Source: Mytilus californianus
Lineage: Eukaryota > Mollusca > Bivalvia > Mytilida > Mytilidae
Assembly: GCF_021869535.1 (NCBI RefSeq)
Contig: NW_026262581.1
Span: 117,270,771-117,334,770 of the forward strand
Direction of reading: 5' to 3'
DNA: 64,000 nt
A program made the translations under genes and the position numbers. Below the pieces are notes generated by a model. The model was not told the origin of the DNA. It did not search any database and saw only the letters and a program-made list of their open reading frames with translations. Shown here piece after piece: positions 42,401 to 47,029 of this stretch (positions within the stretch are counted from its first letter, which is position 1; each line of letters begins with the position of its first letter).

Positions 42401-43849
42401 CCTTTTGTTAGCTATTATTCGTATGTTTCTCTGTCCTATATGTTCTCCCATTTATTTGTATTGTAGTCCTGTCATGTAGTGTTGTCATTTTAATGTTATA
42501 TTTAACATTGCCATAAAAGCGGGAGGTTTGGCTAGCCACAAAACCATTTTTTTTCTTGAAATGTCCTGAACCAAGTCAGGAAAATGGCCATTGTTATATT
42601 ATAGTTCGTTTCTGTGTGTGTTACATTTTAATGTTGTTTTTCTGTTGTGTCGTAGTTCTCCTCTTATATTTGATGTGTTTCCCTCAGCTTTAGATTGTAA
42701 CCCGGATTTGGTTTTTTTCTCAATCGATTTATGAATTTCAAACAGCGGTATACTACTGTTGCCTTTATTCCAATGAGACAACTATCCACCAAAATTCAAT
42801 TGAAGTGGATTTAAGCAATTATAGGCAACCTCACGGCCTTCAACAATGAGAAAAACACATACTGTATAGTCGGCTATAAAAGGACCCGAAATGAAAAATA
42901 TGAAACATTTCATTTGAGAAAACTAACGGCCTAATTTATAACAAAACAATTTACGAAAAACAACTACGACAGACATGTACCAACGAAAACCACTGAACTA
43001 CAGGCTCCTGACTTGGGACAAGCACATATAGAATGTGGCGGGGTTAAACATGTTTGAAGGTGCCAACCTTCCATCTAACCTGGGACAGTGGTGTAACAGT
43101 ACAACATAAAAACAAACTATAAAAATCATTGTAAAGGGTGTAATTCATCAGATCAATACAAAGCAGAAAAACATCTAATAAAAACACAGACCGGGCGTGG
43201 CAGGGTATTCATACATCCCTGAAAATAAAAAAGACACAAAATGCAGATCTGAGTGTACTCACAGTTACTGACATCTAGTTCAAAGCCCAAAACAAATAAT
43301 AAAAAAAACATGTATCAAAGATTGAAATATCAATCAATACACATCCAACATCCAATGGATTTAATGTAAAGACGTCATTGACAGTCAACGAAAAACATGA
43401 GCTTGTGCAATGCCAAAATCTAGGTATCGACAGATAGTAGTACCGTGAATGTGGTATGGTGTAATGGTGTATGGTGAATAGTGTAATGGTGTATGGTGTT
43501 AGTGGGAAGTTTACACCATCCGAGGACTGTATGTCACATAACAATAATATTTAGTATGGTTTTAATTCACCATGTTTACTGATTTTATTTTAACAAAAGG
43601 TACGTCCTACTTAGAGAATCGCATATATAGAATCAACGTTATTCCCACTAACTTATGACAATGATTAAAACTGAAGGAACAATTAACTCTTACCACTTGT
43701 ATTACAAATTAGATTGGTAAGATAGTCATTTATATTGGTCTTTTTATAATAATATTCTTTCTTTCATTTTTCAGGAACAGTTCCGGTTTATTTACGATGC
43801 TGTTTTAGAATACTTGAAACAGTTTGAAACGTATTCTAATTTCCAGTGA
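238..43849 (+). CDS. Receptor-type protein tyrosine phosphatase with kringle and CCP ectodomain (multi-exon, 5' incomplete)
   Basis: Twenty-five exons join in one open frame: 238-471, 887-1108, 3981-4160, 5612-5791, 6995-7171, 8634-8813, 9473-9649, 9922-10030, 12025-12149 (or -12110), 14781-14986, 18325-18412, 19240-19316, 20348-20384, 21140-21237, 21831-21956, 24850-24998, 27998-28133, 31003-31152, 31353-31452, 31730-31803, 32728-32859, 35437-35562, 36111-36259, 38339-38474 and 43775-43849. Order of domains, counting from the first whole codon in the window (short splice form): kringles 1-151, CCP 152-449, membrane helix about 459-480, juxtamembrane 481-583, phosphatase D1 about 590-865, D2 about 885-1133. 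D1 keeps the WPD loop (Asp742), the [11 protein letters not shown]-loop (Cys774, Arg780) and the Q-loop, so it should dephosphorylate phosphotyrosine at the inner face of the plasma membrane. D2 has Lys for Arg. All junction phases agree. The first codon is split with an exon left of the window, so signal peptide and start are missing. Exon edges are read by eye; ligand and substrates are unknown. Confidence 0.93.
887..1108 (+). CDS. Exon: kringle domain 2
   Basis: A phase 1-1 exon of 74 codons with a strong GTAAGT donor. It has all six kringle cysteines ([30 protein letters not shown]) and the classic acidic run DGDSD before GGPWCYT, closer to the kringle consensus than the first repeat. It is separated from kringle 1 by an intron of only 415 bp, consistent with tandem duplication of one cassette. 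Confidence 0.92.
1109..3980 (+). other. Intron 2, mostly repeat-derived
   Basis: A 2.9-kb intron. Positions about 1800-2140 hold a copy of the common short mussel repeat, here inverted relative to the copy at 7338. About 2160-2400 holds a second dispersed repeat (motifs 'accgaagtactgactactg' and 'ccgaagcgcttttctgaa'). The remaining 2640-3980 is AT-rich with long A and T runs, and I see no coding signal in it. Confidence 0.6.
3981..4160 (+). CDS. Exon: CCP/sushi domain 1
   Basis: A phase 1-1 exon of 60 codons. It shows the CCP pattern of four cysteines and one tryptophan: [27 protein letters not shown] modules are extracellular beta-sandwich protein-binding domains of complement regulators and many receptors. 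The donor used is GTTCGT at 4161; the GTAAAA four bases later would break the phase shared with the other ectodomain exons. Confidence 0.9.
4161..5611 (+). other. Intron 3
   Basis: A 1.45-kb AT-rich intron. It contains a short TA run (about 4676-4693), the foldback element at 4719-4952 described separately, a short CAACAT repeat at about 4960-4978, and otherwise no recognisable feature. Confidence 0.6.
4719..4952. repeat. Foldback (hairpin) element, arms of about 114 bp
   Basis: Bases 4719-4832 and 4839-4952 are inverted copies of each other separated by about 6 bp. The arms begin 'gcctcattcgtcatgagtg' and end 'cactcatgacgaaggaggc', with scattered mismatches and a small indel. Transcribed from the host intron, this would fold into one long hairpin. 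It is most likely a foldback MITE; no transposase is present. Confidence 0.85.
5612..5791 (+). CDS. Exon: CCP/sushi domain 2
   Basis: A phase 1-1 exon of 60 codons with cysteines at [22 protein letters not shown] and PNC. The acceptor is 'caactgacag' and the donor GTATAT. It is the most divergent of the five CCP modules in its first strand (HKQKLDPVQ). Confidence 0.88.
5792..6994 (+). other. Intron 4
   Basis: A 1.2-kb AT-rich intron. No repeat family, RNA gene or additional exon is recognisable in it. Confidence 0.5.
6995..7171 (+). CDS. Exon: CCP/sushi domain 3
   Basis: A phase 1-1 exon of 59 codons with cysteines at [23 protein letters not shown] and PQC. NSS is a possible N-glycosylation site. 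The start ([10 protein letters not shown]) and the YRYP segment are shared with CCP4 and CCP5, pointing to recent duplication among these three. Confidence 0.9.
7338..7700. repeat. Copy of the common short mussel repeat
   Basis: Begins 'agaagatgtgtcgtgag', continues through 'caatgagacaactctccatc' and 'gtatggccttcaacacag', and ends near 'agtgtaacattacaacata'. The same consecutive modules recur at 1800-2140 (inverted), 11222-11520, 15871-15936 plus 17762-17880, 19400-19490 (inverted), 35607-35760, 38787-38850, 42765-43125 and 54275-54400. It carries no open frame and behaves as a non-autonomous dispersed element. Confidence 0.8.
8634..8813 (+). CDS. Exon: CCP/sushi domain 4
   Basis: A phase 1-1 exon of 60 codons without any methionine, so it is easily missed by start-codon-based searches. 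Cysteines lie at [23 protein letters not shown] and PVC; NQT and NGS are possible N-glycosylation sites. The acceptor is ttttttcag and the donor GTAGGT. Confidence 0.9.
9473..9649 (+). CDS. Exon: CCP/sushi domain 5 (membrane-proximal)
   Basis: A phase 1-1 exon of 59 codons with cysteines at [23 protein letters not shown] and PSC. It resembles CCP3 (LCPxLPK near the start, YRYP in the middle). It is followed by only about nine residues before the membrane helix, so the CCP stack sits directly on the membrane. Confidence 0.9.
9922..10030 (+). CDS. Exon: transmembrane helix
   Basis: A phase 1-2 exon encoding a short stalk (VDLKTQEKS) and a hydrophobic helix (about 22 residues, [18 protein letters not shown] onward), then a basic stop-transfer stretch (R.FIRRRR across the next junction). 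The donor is GTAAGA. It marks the switch from phase-1 ectodomain cassettes to cytoplasmic exons. Confidence 0.9.
10160..10900 (+). mobile_element. Penelope-like family B, 3' fragment with internal duplication
   Basis: Begins within the reverse-transcriptase C-terminus (decayed codons for SNIPAAP and YISQLIRYS) and runs into its 3' region ('gcaacacgacgggtgccac'). The segment 'catcccttcg.aaattttacggacgcca' through 'gacgggtgccacatgtgg' occurs twice, at about 10325-10520 and 10527-10715, so the 3' end is duplicated in tandem. Stops and frameshifts make it non-functional. Confidence 0.75.
11222..11520. repeat. Copy of the common short mussel repeat
   Basis: Starts 'atgtagtataattgccaatg' and runs through 'acgtacggccttcaacaa' and 'cttgggataggcaaatgcag', in the same module order as the copy at 7338 and with many substitutions. 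The rest of this intron (10900-12024) shows nothing further. Confidence 0.7.
12025..12149 (+). CDS. Exon: juxtamembrane 1, two in-frame donors
   Basis: Encodes a basic cytoplasmic segment ([18 protein letters not shown]) followed by [10 protein letters not shown], a tyrosine in a possible SH2-type context (VYAQV). Two donors are usable: GTACAC after 12110 and the stronger GTACGT after 12149. They differ by 39 bases, both leave phase 1, and the extra 13 codons (with TSYSFF) are open. I prefer the longer form on donor strength; transcripts would decide. Confidence 0.7.
12700..13130. repeat. Degenerate tandem repeat, period about 160 bp
   Basis: Three diverged units begin near 12717, 12868 and 13030, each with a '(c)ttaaatgacgaattttgac'-like start, a 'ttttggcctataattt.g' middle and an 'aaacagcaaaa..tcaacaa' end. 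The motif order matches the longer array at 28885-30070, so both appear to be copies of one repeat family. No open frame. Confidence 0.6.
14781..14986 (+). CDS. Exon: juxtamembrane 2 and start of D1
   Basis: A phase 1-0 exon of about 69 codons. It starts [10 protein letters not shown], contains acidic and tyrosine-rich stretches ([18 protein letters not shown]), and ends with the helix that precedes RPTP catalytic domains ([10 protein letters not shown] then EREFA). The donor GTTTGT is weak but gives the right phase and the canonical EF-A-KL continuation. Several tyrosines here could be phosphorylation sites. Confidence 0.85.
15413..15480 (-). repeat. Remnant of Penelope-like family C 3' end
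   Basis: The stretch 'gaatgtgtcaaagagacaat' and 'ccgaccaaagagcag' matches the 3' terminus of the family C copies at 22437, 44007 and 54464. About 70 bp remain. Confidence 0.6.
15945..16410. mobile_element. 467-bp TIR element, left copy of composite
   Basis: Starts GGTGTAATACTACCA and ends TGGTGGTATTACACC, a terminal inverted repeat of about 15 bp. It is about 95% identical to the copy at 17291-17757 in the same orientation and has no open frame. Its left end directly borders the split repeat. Confidence 0.8.
16411..17290. other. Spacer between the two 467-bp copies
   Basis: 880 bp of AT-rich sequence found nowhere else in the window, without an open frame of note. I see no tRNA-like primer site after the left copy and no polypurine tract before the right copy, which argues against an LTR retrotransposon. 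Confidence 0.5.
17291..17757. mobile_element. 467-bp TIR element, right copy of composite
   Basis: The terminal inverted repeat is perfect over 19 bp when flanking bases are included (17287-17305 TTTAGGTGTAATACCACCA against 17741-17759). Same orientation as the left copy. Likely a MITE; no transposase is present. Confidence 0.8.
18325..18412 (+). CDS. Exon: D1 phosphotyrosine-recognition loop
   Basis: A phase 0-1 exon encoding [10 protein letters not shown] and ending in [10 protein letters not shown], the PTP recognition-loop motif (usually KNRY, here KNKY). The final split codon completes the tyrosine of FPYD in the next exon. The acceptor is tttctttcag. Confidence 0.9.
18975..19110. repeat. 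Dispersed repeat with 'gcgtcact' and 'aaacgcccgtcgtc' motifs
   Basis: Matches 42260-42400 ('ggtcctcaatgctc.tcaact', 'agcgtcact', 'aaacgc.cgtc'). Related fragments lie at 8885-8945, 25445-25640, 36960-37090, 37720-37760 and 53640-53830. It is non-coding and common in molluscs as far as I know. Confidence 0.55.
19240..19316 (+). CDS. Exon: D1, YDDETRV to DYINASFI
   Basis: A phase 1-0 exon carrying two family hallmarks: the DETRVIL strand and [10 protein letters not shown]. The donor is a perfect GTAAGT. Confidence 0.93.
19400..19490. repeat. Inverted fragment of the common short mussel repeat
   Basis: Reads 'gagagttgtctcaatgtcaa' then 'cataccacatcttctta', the reverse complement of the module start found at 7338 and 15871. 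The rest of the introns on either side (18413-19239, 19490-20347) shows no other feature apart from the dispersed repeat noted at 18975. Confidence 0.65.
20348..20384 (+). CDS. Microexon: D1, [12 protein letters not shown]
   Basis: A 37-bp phase 0-1 exon encoding the strand before the conserved AAQGP motif, with a GTAAGT donor. Its size and phases fit the RPTP fold, and the frame closes exactly with 19316 and 21140. Confidence 0.88.
20920..20953 (+). pseudogene. Relic copy of the D1 exon beginning GPLxxTIND
   Basis: After 'attatgtag', bases from 20920 resemble the first 32 bases of the real exon at 21140 at about 23 of 32 positions. Translated in the same phase it gives [11 protein letters not shown] against [11 protein letters not shown]. 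It then runs into a stop within about three codons and has no donor, so it is a decayed exon or partial duplicate. Confidence 0.6.
21140..21237 (+). CDS. Exon: D1, [16 protein letters not shown]
   Basis: A phase 1-0 exon encoding the central helix and strand of D1 ([24 protein letters not shown]), both strongly conserved in active PTP domains. The donor is GTAATG. Confidence 0.93.
21420..21520. repeat. Cluster of short inverted CCGGTAAA-like motifs
   Basis: Within 100 bp the motifs 'taccggttaaac', 'tcccggtaaatg', 'taccagttaata', 'tactgggtttga' and 'tactggaggcaa' alternate in orientation and could form small hairpins. No known element is recognised. Confidence 0.4.
21831..21956 (+). CDS. Exon: D1, [10 protein letters not shown] segment
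   Basis: A phase 0-0 exon of 42 codons starting [10 protein letters not shown] (canonical KCxQYWP) and ending [10 protein letters not shown], the strand that leads into the WPD-loop exon. The donor is GTATAA. Confidence 0.93.
22437..23464 (-). mobile_element. Penelope-like family C, copy 1 (5'-truncated)
   Basis: On the minus strand, 23461-23075 reads as the C-terminus of a reverse-transcriptase protein ([41 protein letters not shown], then HRN and stop). A deletion relative to copies 2 and 3 sits in the codons before [10 protein letters not shown]. The 3' untranslated part runs to 22437 (end 'caaagagacaacaaccc' seen on the + strand). It lies in the intron between exons 21831 and 24850. The catalytic part is missing. 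Confidence 0.8.
23740..24060. repeat. Dispersed repeat ('caagtcaggaatatgacagt' family)
   Basis: Contains 'aggtttagctagctata', 'caagtcaggaatatgacagt' and 'tttgattagggattttccg'. Related pieces lie at 12510-12600, 15620-15850, 34290-34450 and 42510-42600, and an inverted piece at 29000-29200. No coding frame is credible. The following 24060-24849 shows nothing else. Confidence 0.6.
24850..24998 (+). CDS. Exon: D1 WPD loop
   Basis: A phase 0-2 exon of 149 bases. [10 protein letters not shown] holds the general-acid aspartate (Asp742 in window numbering). It ends PIIIHC plus two bases of the next codon, so the P-loop is split by the intron. The donor is GTAAGC. The D2 counterpart at 36111 has the same length and phase. 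Confidence 0.95.
25399..25440. repeat. Lone fragment of the 167-bp satellite
   Basis: 'ggggaaccactaacggtagg' followed by 'tcaatgctatttgatat' matches the monomer core at 59385 and 59550 ('accactagtggtaggtcaat'). It is a single dispersed copy in the host intron. Confidence 0.5.
25820..27680 (-). mobile_element. Penelope-like family B, long decayed copy
   Basis: Read on the minus strand from 27680: an N-terminal part (27543-27295: [27 protein letters not shown]), an RT core fragment (26836-26642: [14 protein letters not shown]) and the post-RT part (26461-26261: [25 protein letters not shown]), then the 3' region with 'cgtcgtgttgctcatg' down to about 25820. The pieces lie in different frames with stops between. 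The YIDD region is broken, so it is inactive. Confidence 0.82.
27998..28133 (+). CDS. Exon: D1 catalytic P-loop
   Basis: A phase 2-0 exon of 136 bases. With the preceding HC it completes [12 protein letters not shown], the PTP signature CX5R with Cys774 as nucleophile and Arg780 for phosphate binding. It ends [11 protein letters not shown], the start of the Q-loop. All catalytic residues are present, so D1 is predicted to be active. Confidence 0.96.
28193..28569. mobile_element. TIR element (MITE), copy 1
   Basis: Left end AAGGATGTTCGCTTCTCTT, right end 'aagagcgaacatcctta', giving a terminal inverted repeat of about 15 bp over 377 bp. A second copy in the opposite orientation is at 46643-47024. 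No open frame. Confidence 0.78.
28885..30070. repeat. Degenerate tandem array, period about 160 bp, interrupted
   Basis: Units carry a '(c)gactcct.ataggagttattgcc' hairpin-like motif at about 28920, 29225, 29390, 29555, 29713, 29877 and 30003, followed by 'tttgcggaaactatag.aga' and 'caacaaaat..tcagcagga'. Bases about 29000-29210 are a later insertion of another dispersed repeat ('actgtcatattcctgacttg') inside the first unit. Units are diverged. 30070-31002 holds nothing else I can name. Confidence 0.7.
31003..31152 (+). CDS. Exon: end of D1 (Q-loop helix) and linker
   Basis: A phase 0-0 exon. [13 protein letters not shown] is the C-terminal D1 helix that follows the Q-loop. The rest ([17 protein letters not shown]) is the D1-D2 linker. 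The donor is GTATGA. Confidence 0.93.
31353..31452 (+). CDS. Exon: D1-D2 linker
   Basis: A phase 0-1 exon, 200 bp after the previous one. It encodes a hydrophilic stretch ([20 protein letters not shown], then ENRTKNRD and STILPG) where D2 would normally carry its own recognition-loop motif. The KNRY-like motif is weak (TKNRD). Confidence 0.88.
31730..31803 (+). CDS. Exon: D2, [10 protein letters not shown]
   Basis: A phase 1-0 exon with the D2 equivalent of DYINASFI ([10 protein letters not shown]), preceded by [12 protein letters not shown]. The donor is GTAAGT. Same phases as its D1 counterpart at 19240. Confidence 0.9.
32728..32859 (+). CDS. Exon: D2, [14 protein letters not shown]
   Basis: A phase 0-0 exon equal to the D1 pair 20348+21140 fused into one: [24 protein letters not shown] and IQTIVMLNQ. 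The acceptor is tttaaag and the donor GTTAGT. Confidence 0.92.
33820..33918. repeat. Inverted repeat, 33-bp arms
   Basis: 33820-33852 ('tacatagtgtgatagtgat...') pairs with 33885-33918 ('...tcactagcacactatgta') with few mismatches around a 32-bp loop. A related 'ccaatatggaatatacac' piece occurs at about 34230-34260. Probably a small MITE. The remaining intron (32860-35436) shows only repeat fragments at 34290-34450 and nothing coding. Confidence 0.6.
35437..35562 (+). CDS. Exon: D2, DAYWPENQE
   Basis: A phase 0-0 exon of 126 bases, the same length and phase as the D1 counterpart at 21831. DAYWPENQE replaces KCKQYWPD; it ends HLTLKYKTW. Confidence 0.92.
35607..35760. repeat. Partial copy of the common short mussel repeat
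   Basis: 'gaagatgtggtatgattggc' then 'tgagacaattttccaccaga' and 'actgtatagtcggctata', starting 45 bp after the D2 exon. It ends near 'aacaagctagaatac'. Confidence 0.7.
36111..36259 (+). CDS. Exon: D2 degenerate WPD loop
   Basis: A phase 0-2 exon of 149 bases, the same size and phase as the D1 WPD exon. The loop is [11 protein letters not shown], with the proline of WPD changed to aspartate. It ends PILVHC plus two bases of the split next codon. Confidence 0.93.
36390..36437. repeat. (GA)n microsatellite
   Basis: About 23 uninterrupted GA dinucleotides in the intron, 130 bp after the D2 WPD exon; likely polymorphic. In the rest of this intron (36260-38338) 36960-37090 is a fragment of the dispersed repeat also seen at 1560-1605 and 2340, and nothing else is recognised. 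Confidence 0.95.
38339..38474 (+). CDS. Exon: D2 pseudo-P-loop
   Basis: A phase 2-0 exon of 136 bases, the same length and phases as the D1 P-loop exon. Joined to the preceding HC it gives [13 protein letters not shown]: Cys1063 is kept but the phosphate-binding arginine is Lys1069. D2 is therefore predicted inactive and regulatory or scaffolding, as in many RPTPs. It ends RRPQIILNY. Confidence 0.95.
38787..38850. repeat. Short fragment of the common mussel repeat
   Basis: 'aagaagatgtggtacgatcg' followed by 'gagacaactttccaccagag' and 'accaaataacgt'. The remainder of 38475-39344 shows nothing recognisable. Confidence 0.65.
39345..39605 (+). mobile_element. Penelope-like family B, 3' end only
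   Basis: Begins 'gtaattacatgagcaacacg' and continues 'gttcgtgttgctcagtct' to 'atctttcgcctctcttttt', matching the 3' regions at 10700-10900 and, inverted, 25840-26060 and 49255-49435. No coding part is left. Confidence 0.7.
40419..41516 (+). mobile_element. Penelope-like family A reverse transcriptase, nearly intact ORF
   Basis: An open frame of 323 codons (40419-41390) followed, after a single TAA, by 41 more in-frame codons to 41516 ([20 protein letters not shown] then stop). RT landmarks in order: [41 protein letters not shown] with the catalytic [43 protein letters not shown]. The palm motifs fit Penelope-like elements. The N-terminal part found in family B (the PADK segment) is missing, and GISMS/NCE deviates from the family's GIPM/NCAP, so it is probably dead but young. 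Non-coding 3' sequence continues to about 42125. It sits in the last intron, same strand as the host gene. Confidence 0.85.
42255..42400. repeat. Dispersed repeat copy ('gaaacgcgcgtcttgcgt')
   Basis: 'ggtcctcaatgctcatcaac', 'gagcgtcactggttaatctt' and 'gaaacgcgcgtcttgcgta' match the repeat at 18975-19110. 42500-42600 is a piece of the 'caagtcaggaa' family. Confidence 0.6.
42765..43125. repeat. Copy of the common short mussel repeat
   Basis: 'caatgagacaactatccacc', 'aacctcacggccttcaaca', 'gtatagtcggctataaaagg' and 'gcggggttaaacatgtttg' in the same order as at 7338. It ends near 'gtaacagtacaacataaa'. Confidence 0.78.
43435..43505. repeat. Short TATGGTGTAATGG minisatellite
   Basis: Five or so imperfect repeats of 'tatggtg(t/a)aatggtg' in 65 bp within the last intron. 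Confidence 0.6.
43775..43849 (+). CDS. Last exon: D2 C-terminal helix and stop
   Basis: Phase 0 exon after a strong tttttcag acceptor. [17 protein letters not shown] is the typical final D2 helix; the protein ends TYSNFQ and TGA at 43847-43849. The preceding intron is 5.3 kb, the longest in the window. Confidence 0.95.
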   Translation, partial: EQFRFIYDAVLEYLKQFETYSNFQ

Positions 43850-44859
43850 CACAACAACTGTTCTTATAAAAATCAAATCGTCCATTATATATGCCTCTTA
43901 CTAAAAACAAATTAGTTTTATAATTCATTTGAACTGTTTGGTGCTTTTAATCTATGTGCTATGTAAAGATATGAACATTTACCACCTTATGGTACTTTAT
44001 AATATAAAATTGAGAATGGAAATGGGGAATGTGTCAAAGAGACAACAACCCGACCATAGAGCAGATAACAGCCGAAGGCCACCAATGGGTCTTCAATGCA
44101 GCGAGAAACTCCCGCACCCGGAGGCGTCCTTCAGCTGGCCCCTAAACAAATATTTATACTAGTTTAGTGATAATGGACGTCATACTAAACTCTAAATTAT
44201 ACACATGAAACTAAAATTAAAAATGATACAAGACTAACAAAGGCCAGAGGCTCCTGACTTGGGACAGGCGCAAAAATGCGGCGGGATTAAACATGTTTTT
44301 TGAGATCTCAACCCTCCCCCTATACCTCCTCCCGCACCCGGAGGCGTCCTTCAGCTGGCCCCTAAACAAATATGTATACTAGTTTAGTGATAATGGACGC
44401 CATACTAAACTCTAAATTATACACAAGAAACTAAAATTAAAAATGATACAAGACTAACAAAGGCCAGAGGCTCCTGACTTGGGACAGGCGCAAAAATGCG
44501 GCGGGATTAAACATGTTTTTTGAGATCTCAACCCTCCCCCTATACCTCTAGCCAATGTAGAAAAAACAAACGTACAACAGTACGCACAGTAAAACTCAGT
44601 TTAAGAGAAGTCCGAGTCCGATGTCAGAATAGGAAACAAAAGAAAATAAACAAAATGACAATAATACATAAATAACAACAGACTACTAGCAGTTACTGAC
44701 ATGCCAGCTCCAGACCTCAATTAAACTGATTGAAAGATTATGTCTTCATCATATGAATATCAGGCATATCCCTCCTGTTAGGGGTTTAGTATTATACCGT
44801 CATAAAATATATGAGAAGAACATAACCCGTGTCGTGCCAACAACTGGTTTTAGAATAAA
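43850..44859 (+). other. 3' flank; candidate poly(A) signals lie in a retroelement
   Basis: Between the stop and 44007 there is no AATAAA or ATTAAA. The first candidates are ATTAAA at 44216-44221 and AATAAA at 44854-44859, both inside the inverted family C retroelement. The 3' UTR may therefore end in retroelement sequence, or use a non-canonical signal nearer the stop. Confidence 0.4.
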
Positions 44860-45295
44860 TATGTTTAATTCCGATGCAAAGACCCTATAAGTGAATCAAT
44901 ATTAAAGCCAAAATATGCAATTTTTAATGACCTGACAACAGTATCGTAACTATATCCCTTCTTAATAAGTCTGTTTAAAGGTTTTGTTAGCTTTTGAGGT
45001 GAATACTGACATTTTTGTGCTTTGTAAAGAATATTACCATAAAAGATTGGATGTGAAATACCCGAACGTATAAGATGTCTGCATGTTGAGTTATATTTAC
45101 GAATGATGTCCTTATACCGATGATAAAATTTAGTAAATGTTTTGACTAGTTTATGATATTGAAAACCCTGGTGTAATAATTTTTCAGTAATATATAAATT
45201 TCTCTCGCTAAAATCTAATACGTTGTTACATACACGTGCGAATCGTACAAGTTGAGATATATAAACACCATAAGATGGTGACAAGGGAACATCAC
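44007..45295 (-). mobile_element. Penelope-like family C, copy 2, with 220-bp tandem duplication
   Basis: The longest family C copy. The minus strand 45284-44865 encodes [18 protein letters not shown], then [29 protein letters not shown] and a conserved tail to HRN and stop. The reverse-transcriptase core is absent (5' truncation). In the 3' untranslated part 44109-44328 is repeated almost exactly at 44329-44548. It lies about 160 bp after the phosphatase stop codon, in the opposite orientation. Confidence 0.82.
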
Positions 45296-45300
45296 CATCT

Positions 45301-46640
45301 AAAAATGGATAATTACAATAGGAAATGAAAAATCATCTCTTTTATCATAAATGTATGCATATAAAATAGCCCTTTTATCAAGAAACTGTTGAGTTCAGTA
45401 TTAATTTATCAATAGTGTAAAGGAAATAACAAAACCATTGTCGTGAAAATATTAATACCCTTTGATATTGCGTAATTAGCTATATATGTATTCGTTTACA
45501 ATTTTTACAGACTCTAAGTTGTACCGGTACATGCAAAAGCTACATCTACATTTATGTAGTCGACTATTCTTTATCGATTTATATGATTTGACAATAGTTG
45601 CGCGAGTAAGTGGACTTTGACAAGTGTGTCTACTGTTGCAAAGTTATAACTATGTATTTGATACGTAGAAGGGTTGTTTGCCATCATATGGAGTCGACTT
45701 TTCTTGACCTTCATGTTAATATTAACACTTTTACGAGAGTAATGGTTATCTAATGACTATATTTTCTATATTCATCATGTCTCTAATTTTAATGAACGTA
45801 AAATTTTCATTTCTAACACAATGGATAAAACTATAAATAAAGAGATTTGTTGTGGAAGTATGATTCCATTTGACCTTAAGCTTTTTACGATAACATTGTT
45901 TATAAAGCTAGAAAATTTAAGATGTGTCCTTCAAAATTGTCTCGCTGCAATCATATACTCAGTGGTAAAGGATTATATGCTGTGGTTTAATCACTGTGCC
46001 TTGTAGTGTTTTTTCATAATTAGCTTATCTATAGTTCGAAGCAATACTTTAATGTTTCTTTTTTCCTGTAAAATTTGTTCTAGGCATTGCACAAATGCAT
46101 GCCTTCTTGTACTGTTTACGGTGCCCTTCTATAAAATCTTTTATACAGTAAAGCAACTGATATAAAGTTAAGGATGGCATGGTTTATTTACAGCAGGTCA
46201 AGTACTTTGAACTTGCCTTCAGAATCTAAAAGCATTCTTGAATACGGTATAACTGTTATTTATTTTGTGTTTTTTGTTTTGTTTTGTTATCTTTTATACT
46301 GTTTGTATTGTATTCAACACTTTTCCTGTATATATATTTTTTTTATTGTATGTTCTTTTATGTATGATTTATCTAGATAGTTGTTATTTATTTTGTCTTT
46401 TTTTATTATCTATTATACCGTTATTATAGAGTTAATCAATTTTCCTGCCCTGTGATATTGTGATCTCTAATATACGTTTTGAATATCTACTGATACAATA
46501 TTCTTTTACAAGTGTCAACTTCAGATGATTTATTCGACCATTATGGTTGAATTATGAGACGAAGCAAAAGTTTAAAAGTTTCCACCAGGACCAGGATTAA
46601 ATTAAATTAAAAAAGATTTCGTGATTTCAATGCTTGATTC
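45301..46640. other. Intergenic, no feature recognised
   Basis: AT-rich sequence with T runs (for example 46260-46400). I see no coding frame with family character, no RNA gene and no repeat shared within the window. Confidence 0.5.
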
Positions 46641-46642
46641 AA

Positions 46643-47024
46643 AATGATGTTCGCTACTCGGTTTCAAAATAAAGAAAAAGCTTTTTAAAAGATTGTTATA
46701 AATTGATAGTATATAAAAAATGAAGGGTCCGTGTGCTTGTTTTCGAGATATAAGCCATTTATAAGCCATTTAAATTTGGCGGGAAATAATTCTCTCTAGA
46801 TTTTTCATACATTTAACATTGGCACCTTTTTTCTTTCAAAAACTATGAAAAAATAACAAGGGTTTTATAACATTTTCAAATATGGCTTTTGAAACTATAT
46901 GTAATAAAATTATGAAAAGAAAAGTAGGGATTAGTGGGCAAAATGTTTGAATGGCACTACATGGACAAAACCAGAGGATTTCGAATATCTGGCAAAAATT
47001 CAAAAACAAGAGGAGCAAACTTAC
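46643..47024. mobile_element. TIR element (MITE), copy 2
   Basis: Inverted, diverged copy of the element at 28193-28569: 'gatgttcgctactcggtttc' at the left, 'caagaggagcaaactta' at the right, with 'gaagggtccgtgtgcttg' and 'ttggcaccttttttctttc' inside. Confidence 0.72.
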
Positions 47025-47029
47025 TTTAA

